The position numbers were made by a program, and so were the translations under genes. Shown in pieces: positions 56,993 to 64,000 of a stretch of 64,000 bases of DNA. The stretch comes from Endozoicomonas sp. 8E (GTDB lineage: Bacteria; Pseudomonadota; Gammaproteobacteria; Pseudomonadales; Endozoicomonadaceae). Within the stretch, counting starts at the first letter, position 1; the number at the start of each line of letters is the position of its first letter. The notes beneath the pieces are model-generated. The model did not search any database. It was not told where the DNA came from and was given only the letters and a program-made list of their open reading frames with translations. The stretch is from positions 1,122,501 through 1,186,500 of the forward strand of contig NZ_CP120717.1 in NCBI RefSeq assembly GCF_032883915.1, in the 5' to 3' direction.

Positions 56993-57182
56993 TGATACTC
57001 CTTCGATCGTCATTCTCTCAAAGCTGGGAACCATTCAGCTTGAGTTAATAAGCTTGCAGTTATACCTGCTGGCGAGTACCCACTCTCCCTTTTATATCAA
57101 GATTCGTTACGAAATTGTCCCCTACAGAGTTTGGAGGGTTACCCGAAACCATTAAAGGAAATCACTGGTCTCGAAAAACTCA

Positions 57183-60100
57183 TCACGATGTGGCTATTAC
57201 CTGGTTCATCAGTGCATCACAAAGCGAGTTCAAATTCACGCTGAGCAAAAACTCTTTGGCAATTTTTGTCATCTCACGGGGTTTGAGCACCAGGGCGTTG
57301 CTGGCGTTTTGAACCTGCTTTAAGTAGTCAATCTTAACAAAACACTGAAAATCGTAAGAGCTTTCAATTCGATCCATCATGGCATATAGCTCTTCGGCTG
57401 AGGATGGGTCATGAGAGCCATAGCAGCTGCCTGGATCAAACGACCGGTTGATGAGTGCAGAACCCCAACAATACGTTAGATGACCACCCTCCGAGAGTGT
57501 CAAGTCACAGAGATAATGACAGAAGGCCTGCTCAACCACTTCCCGACATTTATCTTTCAGGCTATATAGCGTATCTGTCGCAAAAAAGTTATTTATCCTC
57601 CCATCTTCGAAGAACTGCTTCATGCGAGGGCTGTTGCTGACTTTTTGAAACAGGGCTCCATACTTTTCACACATGTCTCCGTCGCCCCAGTTAGGTTTCC
57701 CCAAGATAATCACCGGACGGCGGTTCACCTTGCCTGACTTAAGCTGCTCAAATGCAGGATCATGTACCAACATTCGTTCTATATTCGGAATGCCCTCAGG
57801 TACCTCCGTCCAGACGATCTGCATAGATGGATCGAGAATTTTCTTTTCAAGGAGTGACGAACTGCCATCATGACAATGAGTGATGAAGAAGGCGTTATTT
57901 TTTTGCTTTTGGAAGCTTTCATAGACCGGCGGCCATACCTCGCTATTCTTTCCCCTGGACAATAATTTCCTGTACCAGATTTTCAGGCAATGAGCGGCTC
58001 TAACCTTGAGTTCATCGATTCTTTCCAGAGTCAGCAACAGATTATGATGTTCTCTGGTCATCGTAACAGGGTTTTCATAGTCCGGCAGTGGACTCAGCCA
58101 ACCCGATTTCAGTGCTTCATCGGCAAGGCGAATAAACGAAGGGGTTTCCTCATCACTCTTTGCCAATATATCCACTATTGATTTCATCCACTGGTGAGGT
58201 CTGGCTCCACCCTGAACAATCATTTTTGAATACAATGACCTGAGTAGATCAGTGACCTGATCTTCGTCACTGTCCGACAATATTTGCTTTACTGCTTCCG
58301 ACATCGGTTTATAGGTATACCCAGGGCCGTAACGCACATCACCGACCAATGCCTGCTCGTCAGGGCCCAGTGCTTCTGCCTCTATCGACTCCAGGAGTGA
58401 GATACCCGTTGCAAAACCGGTTAAATCTTTTTTCTCCCAAAGGTTCCTTGCTATTTTGGCTTGACTCAGGTCATCGGTTACTGGCAATGCACCACCTGTT
58501 TCAAGGGCTTTGTTCAGCTCCTCAGGGCTGATACCACAGGCTTCAGCCAGAGCTTGCTGTTGTGCCGAATCAGCCCCTTTCAGGAGATTCTTGATCCTCC
58601 TTGACTCAGTGCCACAACCACTGGCCCAATGGGTGGGCTGGAAGTCAGGCAGGATTTCTGTTGCCTCGACAGGCTCCCCGCCCAAATCCACGAACTCCCA
58701 GGTTTGGCCTCCGTCCGGGGAACACTCTGCAAAGGCGTGATCGCAGTTAACAATTTGTCGGCATGGAATCTCAAAATAACGACAAAGAGCGACAAAAACA
58801 GGCGTACGGTGACGACAACTGCCTTGCCGCTGTGTTACCAGGAATCGAAACAAATTTTCACCGTACGCTGGTACATAATCACCGGAAAACTGTTGGCAAT
58901 AGTCCTTGATTGCCAAGGTTTGTTGCCTGATGTTTTCAGCTTTTTCCACTGTCTGCAAAAGCCGCTTTAATTCCGCTGACTGGTCATTATTGGCCTCAAA
59001 CAGTTCTTCCAGCAGTGTTTTCATACTTTCGCAGCAGTGGGCGTCAAAACGTTTTGATTGTTCCGGTCGGGCTTCTTCAGCGGATGTTTTTTTGCCAGGT
59101 TCCCTGGGTTCTACGACATAAGCGAATTTAATAATCTGGTTGGCTTCGGCCTCTGCAACAGTCAGTGTGTGAAGCCCGGTATACCGGTCCCTGACCAGGG
59201 TAAATGGCAATTCGGGTGTGATGCGCAGGGCTACGATATAGTCGTCAGGCGTCAGGTTGGGCAATGCATATCGACCATCGTCTGATGACCATTCAAAGGT
59301 CGCCAGCGTTTGATCTGTGGTTAATGTCACTTCCTGGTCAGGTTCTGGTAAGACTTCCGGAATCAGGACTTCGGCCCCCTGCAGGTGTTGATCATTAATA
59401 TCGATCAATTTGATATCGCCCCTGGCAGACACAAAAATATCCTTTGCCCACCACCGATACATAGCGGAAGGAAGGCCCGGCCTGTTAAAAATTATACGAT
59501 TGTCAGTCTGTGACTTACCCCGTTTCCCGTAGCTTGTTCTCCGGTCCAATGCCGGAGCCTCTTCCTCGTGGTCTTCCGGATTGTATTTTTCAGGCGTGTT
59601 ATCATCGCCAGTGGTCAAGGCTTCGTTAACAGGTTGTGGCTCGTGGCTCGTGCTCTGATCCAGTGCCGGAGCCTGTTCCATCTGGACTTTTGCAGCCCGC
59701 GTCTGGTCAATATAATGCTCAGCCAGATGGCTCGGCAGATCACTCAGCTGATGCCAAAATGCAGGCCACAGTTGGACCGCATTGGAGTTCCATGCACTTA
59801 TCCGGCGATCAGCCTCCCGAAGGTAAGGCTGGTTAGCCGGTAATTTCAGCGTTTGCTGCTGTTCTTCCGTCAGGGGAAAAACACGATCAGCGTTCATGCC
59901 CGTCTGGGCAAACTCAGAAGAAAACCAGCATTGTTGCCAGTGTCGATACAGTGCCCTGGTGAGCACATCATCCGAATCATCCGGCTTCACGGAAAGACCG
60001 GATGCCCGCCACCTGGCCAGGGCCACCCTGTCGATGATTTCCGCTTTGGTTTCCTCATCGGTCTGAAGAGCGTTAAAGAAAATTTCATGGTTTTTTTCAT

Positions 60101-63100
60101 CCATACCGTTGCGATCACTGCGTCGTATCAACCACGGGCGATTAATGCCCGGTATCGTTCGGTTGAACCAATCACAAAGTTCAGTATCGGGTTCTCTTCT
60201 GGCCATGGCAAAAGCCGATGACTCGGGCAGTTGCTCCAGCGTTCTTCTCGCGGCCATCAGGTAAAGCCGATAGTGCTGATTAAGGCATTGATGAAGCGCT
60301 TTTTCGGTGAAATCACCGCCGCTGTTAACGGCCTTTGCTACATTCTGTAAATCAAGGCTGGTGGGCTGCAACGGCAGGTTTTTCTTTTGCAGACAAGCCC
60401 TCAATCGACAATGTTGCCGGGTCAGCTCTTCAGCCACGCTTTTCCCCTGCTCAGTTTGCGGCAACACTTTCCCGGCAATGGTTTGCAATTCGGTCGGGTT
60501 GTACTGCCGGATGGGCAAATGTCGAAAACGTCCTTTCAGCGCCGGCGACAGCGGTTTTCGGCCGCTGTACTCAGGTGGGTTGATGGTGGCGAAGAGGTGG
60601 AAGCCCGGATGAGCGTCACCGGCCAGAATATCGTTTAATTCCCCTTCCAGGTGCTGGCTGTCGATCAGATTCATTTCTGAAATCACCACGATGCCGCCAT
60701 CGACTTTTGCCTTCTGGATCTTTTCACGCACTTTGTCCCAGGAACAATCACAGGCATTCAGGTAAAAGACTTCCGGCATCAATTCTTGCCTTTGTTCAGC
60801 CTGCTGTTTGACACTTTCGATCATCAGGTTCAGCGTGGCATCTTTACCCCGCCCGGCCGGACCTTCAATCAGCGTCGCCTGTCGTCCGCCGTGTTTCCTG
60901 TCGAGGTGATAAGCCTGCTGACAGCGGCTTAAATCCTGCCCGAGCTGTTGCACCAGTTCACCGACTGCCGATCCGGAGGTATCAAACTCAGGTCGGTTTT
61001 TTTCGGTCAATTGCATGAAGGGTTGCTGTATATCCTTGAGGTTCTGTGTACGAACTTTGTCGCTCAGGGTGTTGTCCAGTTGGTAACGGGCAGCAAACCA
61101 GATTTCCAGTGCCAGCAGGGCATCCTGATAAGTCTCGGTGATCTCGGGACCCAGAAGATCCCGAAAGCTCTGCCGTATCAAACTGTTTATTTGCTCACAG
61201 GTAACAGGGTCAACGGTGGGCAGCGCACGATCCAGATACCAACCGACCCAGCTGCAGATATCCGTTAAATCCCTGGGGGTAAACTCATGTTCTGGTAACA
61301 GTTCCTGATAATATTGCCACAGTGCCATCACACTCTGGGTGGCACTGTGTGCAATGTCGTTTATTTGATGCCGTTGTAACTGCGTGAGCAAAGCGGGTTC
61401 CACTACTCTGTCCCGAAGGAAAGCCTGGTCTAACCGAGGGTAGTAAGCCCTTGGCAGTTTCTCTTTCAGGGCCGGGTCCATTTGGCGACCGGCGTAATGA
61501 TCCGGGTTGCCGGTGAGAATCACCCGGTGTTTTGGGCTGACCTTGACAGGATGACCATTCACATAAATGCAGGGTTCCGGTTCCCATAAGCCGTTCAATG
61601 ATGCCAGTAATCCAGCCTGGGCCAGGTTAGCCTCATCCAGCACCAGTGTTATGTATTCGTCGTCTTTGTTGGACTCGGTATTGGCCCATTCCATCAACAC
61701 CCGGTTTTGCTGCGCCATAGAGCGGTCGCCATCGGCGTGTTGTTGCCATTGCCAGCGTTTCATCAGAGTCTGCTCGCTGTCGGAAGGCCCAAGGGAGACG
61801 ACTGAAGCTTGTCCTGAAGCCCTGGCCATTTTGGCGGAAAAGTAACTTTTCCCGGTGCCGGTTTCTCCCTGCAGGAATATAACGGGAGAGTCAGCAAATC
61901 GTTCATGGAGTCGCGACAATCGACGACTTTCACGATCCTTCTGACTTATCTTGCCGTGATATAGATCCTGAGCCAGTGCTGACAAGGGCTTATTAGTGGA
62001 GCCTGTCCATCTCAGTGATTCAGCCAGTCGATGTTCTATGCGTTCAATGCCTGCTGCGGCAGAATTCGCTGTTCTGGCCCTGTGAAAACAATCGCTGGCC
62101 AGCGCCTGAAGGGCATCGGATCGGGTCTGCCCCAGCGGCAAGGACAACTGCCAGCCAGAGGCCAGTGCATCCTGTAAACGTTTAATCTGTCTGGTTGGTC
62201 TGATGGCTAACGATTGACAGGGCTCTGTTGCCTTCGGATCAACTTCCAGCTGATAGGCCATTGCCTGTTGTTTTTCTTCAGGAGCATGGGCCAGGATCAT
62301 GGCACAGAAACTGTCCGGGACTCCTTCTACGTACCATTCCGGAAATGGTTTTTCAAAGGACAGTTGTAAGTCGCCATTAAAGACTGCCGGGTCAAAGGCT
62401 CTGGCCAGAGGCCACAGGTTCTCCTCGACAAACGTTCTATCCAACTGCAGGGGGCTACTAATGATGTCATTTAATTGATCCGGATCTACCGAGGCGGCTT
62501 GATCCTCATCCGGCGTCTTATCCGGTAACAATTGCCAACAGGCCACTTTCATAAAATCTCGCACGGAGGGGTGCTGCCGGGTGCCATGGGTAATGACGCG
62601 ATTGATAGCCTTGCGCCAGTGGCAGGGCAGGCGTTGTGGCGACTGGTCAACCTGCTGTGCTCGTTTGGCAGCCAGAATCAGGTTATTCAACAACCCTTCG
62701 GTCATTTCAGGCAGAGGGTTACAAAGGTCAGCAGGTACGGTTTTAAAGGCTGCGTAAAGTTCATTAAGCGCTTGTTCTGGCAGCTCAGCCCGGGAGATTT
62801 CATGCCTGAGGGCATTGATACCCCAGATATCGATCTCAGGACAAGGGGGGGCCGCGGCGACCATCGAGCCGAATACTGAAGATGGGCTGTTCGCAGACTC
62901 AGGCCAAAATATTGTGACATGAGCCTGTGGGTAGGCCTGTAATTGGCCATTCACCATCAGAGGTTGCCCGACAATCAGGGGCTCCAACAGCTGCTGAAGG
63001 CTTGGGTTACCCTCGAGACCCAGTATTACAACCGGCTTGCCAGCCGTTAATGCCTCCTGCAATTGACTCTGGCGTCGCCTGAAATGGGCCTTTAGTTCCG

Positions 63101-64000
63101 AGGTGATATGGATCTCATCAAATAGCTGGCTGAGGCTGGTCTGGTCATTGACCTGAATGATCAAAGGGGCTTCCAGGTGATCTTTTATCCAGTGACTTAT
63201 CTGGGCATGGTGCTGGTAAGTGACGGTACTGAAAGCGGCCTGATTCCTGCCTTTTTTATCTTGCTGACGGCTCCCGGGTAGAGGGCACTCATCATTTTCT
63301 GTCAATCCCAGAGCTTTCGGTTGTTGCCTTGAATTGACCACCTGAAGCCGGGGCTCCATGCCGGTCGTTTCGCGAATAGTCTGCAATGAGCCCAGCAAAC
63401 GGAACCAAAGAGCCTCAGTGAGGGGAGAGGTTACGCTGACGACCCCCCCCGCCTGAACCTGTTCCAAAAGACAGGTGTTAGGGACGGCATAACCTTCCGG
63501 GGCAATGGCAATCGGGCTCAGCCATTCCCTGATATTGCTCTGGTTAATGATGATCGGGTTTCGTGGTGCGTCGAGGGAAAGTCCTTCCTCATCTTGTTTG
63601 TCAAAAGAGCAGGACAGGCTCTGGAACAGTGAATGAAGCTCGTCATTCCCCACCGGCATTTGATAAAACTGAACATCGTCCGGTAACTGACAGACTTTCC
63701 CGTTGCTCTCAAAACACTGCCGCGCCAGCATTTGTCGAATCGTCTGTTCAAAGGCCAGGTCCTGCCAGTTGGCCCCTTTCAGAATGACCCGTTGCCCAGC
63801 CCTTAATGACTCAAGCCTGCCGGGGGTGTGCTGGATTCGCCCCTGTTTATCGACTCCGGGGCCGCCCAGCAGCAACTGTCGCCAGTTATCGTGAAAGTGG
63901 CAGTCAATTAGAAGGGTATTGCCGTCTATAGCGCTTTCGGCAGAAGGGAATTCAGCCAATACCGGAGGAGCCTTGTCGGTTTCCATCAACGGCTCATTGC
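57183..64000 (-). CDS. Giant AAA+ ATPase with transglutaminase-like domain (5' end outside window)
   Basis: The frame is still open at the right edge (NEPLMETDKAPPVLAEF aligns with residue ~240 of the complete copies), so about 240 N-terminal residues, including the leader, are missing from view. Module A GETGTGKS starts at nucleotide 61868 and LVLDEAN follows. Module B GPAGRGKD starts at 60863, followed by VVISEMN. The transglutaminase-like triad is complete: Cys codon 58815-58817 (QGSCRHR), His 58737-58739 (DHAFAECS) and Asp 58686-58688 (WEFVDL). The linker is of the long, duplicated type. The C-terminus departs from the family after LCDAL and ends MNQVIATS, probably a changed stop. Between modules it matches the copy at 30337. 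Confidence 0.9.
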   Translation of the reverse strand, partial: NEPLMETDKAPPVLAEFPSAESAIDGNTLLIDCHFHDNWRQLLLGGPGVDKQGRIQHTPGRLESLRAGQRVILKGANWQDLAFEQTIRQMLARQCFESNGKVCQLPDDVQFYQMPVGNDELHSLFQSLSCSFDKQDEEGLSLDAPRNPIIINQSNIREWLSPIAIAPEGYAVPNTCLLEQVQAGGVVSVTSPLTEALWFRLLGSLQTIRETTGMEPRLQVVNSRQQPKALGLTENDECPLPGSRQQDKKGRNQAAFSTVTYQHHAQISHWIKDHLEAPLIIQVNDQTSLSQLFDEIHITSELKAHFRRRQSQLQEALTAGKPVVILGLEGNPSLQQLLEPLIVGQPLMVNGQLQAYPQAHVTIFWPESANSPSSVFGSMVAAAPPCPEIDIWGINALRHEISRAELPEQALNELYAAFKTVPADLCNPLPEMTEGLLNNLILAAKRAQQVDQSPQRLPCHWRKAINRVITHGTRQHPSVRDFMKVACWQLLPDKTPDEDQAASVDPDQLNDIISSPLQLDRTFVEENLWPLARAFDPAVFNGDLQLSFEKPFPEWYVEGVPDSFCAMILAHAPEEKQQAMAYQLEVDPKATEPCQSLAIRPTRQIKRLQDALASGWQLSLPLGQTRSDALQALASDCFHRARTANSAAAGIERIEHRLAESLRWTGSTNKPLSALAQDLYHGKISQKDRESRRLSRLHERFADSPVIFLQGETGTGKSYFSAKMARASGQASVVSLGPSDSEQTLMKRWQWQQHADGDRSMAQQNRVLMEWANTESNKDDEYITLVLDEANLAQAGLLASLNGLWEPEPCIYVNGHPVKVSPKHRVILTGNPDHYAGRQMDPALKEKLPRAYYPRLDQAFLRDRVVEPALLTQLQRHQINDIAHSATQSVMALWQYYQELLPEHEFTPRDLTDICSWVGWYLDRALPTVDPVTCEQINSLIRQSFRDLLGPEITETYQDALLALEIWFAARYQLDNTLSDKVRTQNLKDIQQPFMQLTEKNRPEFDTSGSAVGELVQQLGQDLSRCQQAYHLDRKHGGRQATLIEGPAGRGKDATLNLMIESVKQQAEQRQELMPEVFYLNACDCSWDKVREKIQKAKVDGGIVVISEMNLIDSQHLEGELNDILAGDAHPGFHLFATINPPEYSGRKPLSPALKGRFRHLPIRQYNPTELQTIAGKVLPQTEQGKSVAEELTRQHCRLRACLQKKNLPLQPTSLDLQNVAKAVNSGGDFTEKALHQCLNQHYRLYLMAARRTLEQLPESSAFAMARREPDTELCDWFNRTIPGINRPWLIRRSDRNGMDEKNHEIFFNALQTDEETKAEIIDRVALARWRASGLSVKPDDSDDVLTRALYRHWQQCWFSSEFAQTGMNADRVFPLTEEQQQTLKLPANQPYLREADRRISAWNSNAVQLWPAFWHQLSDLPSHLAEHYIDQTRAAKVQMEQAPALDQSTSHEPQPVNEALTTGDDNTPEKYNPEDHEEEAPALDRRTSYGKRGKSQTDNRIIFNRPGLPSAMYRWWAKDIFVSARGDIKLIDINDQHLQGAEVLIPEVLPEPDQEVTLTTDQTLATFEWSSDDGRYALPNLTPDDYIVALRITPELPFTLVRDRYTGLHTLTVAEAEANQIIKFAYVVEPREPGKKTSAEEARPEQSKRFDAHCCESMKTLLEELFEANNDQSAELKRLLQTVEKAENIRQQTLAIKDYCQQFSGDYVPAYGENLFRFLVTQRQGSCRHRTPVFVALCRYFEIPCRQIVNCDHAFAECSPDGGQTWEFVDLGGEPVEATEILPDFQPTHWASGCGTESRRIKNLLKGADSAQQQALAEACGISPEELNKALETGGALPVTDDLSQAKIARNLWEKKDLTGFATGISLLESIEAEALGPDEQALVGDVRYGPGYTYKPMSEAVKQILSDSDEDQVTDLLRSLYSKMIVQGGARPHQWMKSIVDILAKSDEETPSFIRLADEALKSGWLSPLPDYENPVTMTREHHNLLLTLERIDELKVRAAHCLKIWYRKLLSRGKNSEVWPPVYESFQKQKNNAFFITHCHDGSSSLLEKKILDPSMQIVWTEVPEGIPNIERMLVHDPAFEQLKSGKVNRRPVIILGKPNWGDGDMCEKYGALFQKVSNSPRMKQFFEDGRINNFFATDTLYSLKDKCREVVEQAFCHYLCDLTLSEGGHLTYCWGSALINRSFDPGSCYGSHDPSSAEELYAMMDRIESSYDFQCFVKIDYLKQVQNASNALVLKPREMTKIAKEFLLSVNLNSLCDALMNQVIATS

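Overview
The window looks like an accessory, repeat-rich stretch of a large gammaproteobacterial genome, probably a host-associated species. An Endozoicomonas-like symbiont is my best guess. This rests on eukaryote-like F-box/beta-propeller proteins, expanded giant paralogues, abundant IS remnants and dRS3-like palindromes (ATTCCC-N8-GGGAAT). The taxonomic call is inference; there is no rRNA, tRNA or housekeeping gene here to confirm it.

The dominant feature is a family of seven giant paralogues, all on the minus strand: <1-336 (N-terminal end only), 1148-8752, 13084-20475, 30337-37689, 37854-45542, 45684-53141 and 57183->64000 (5' end off the window). Each full copy encodes about 2,450-2,560 residues. 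The order of parts is a short N-terminal leader, about 900 residues that look like degenerate AAA+ modules, a canonical AAA+ module (GETGTGKS / LVLDEAN), a second AAA+ module with odd nucleotide-binding motifs (GPAGRGKD / VVISEMN), a variable acidic linker, a transglutaminase-like Cys-His-Asp domain and a variable C-terminal region. I know of no described family with this architecture.

Two further minus-strand genes (20550-22634 and 28057-30186) encode F-box plus beta-propeller-like proteins. Their first ~62 residues and 5' flanks match those of the giant proteins, so the two families appear to share one expression and/or targeting cassette. A damaged PEP-synthase-like gene on the plus strand (9789-13080) sits between two giants.

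From 22.8 to 28.06 kb there is a mobile/accessory island. It holds an intact IS630-family element with a probable -1 frameshift, a higBA locus with broken higB, a decayed IS607-type tnpA/tnpB element, and an intact two-gene operon (26966-27783) whose second product looks like a PD-(D/E)XK nuclease. Diverged copies of the F-box gene 3' end bound the island.

Non-coding DNA is dominated by three arrays of a 21-bp tandem repeat attached to dRS3-like palindromes (502-1064, 9010-9535 and 53230-56670). The last is a higher-order array whose block length is 231 + 21n bp. A GIY-YIG nuclease gene (56702-56992) lies beside it. Mosaic sequence sharing among the giants points to repeated recombination within the cluster.
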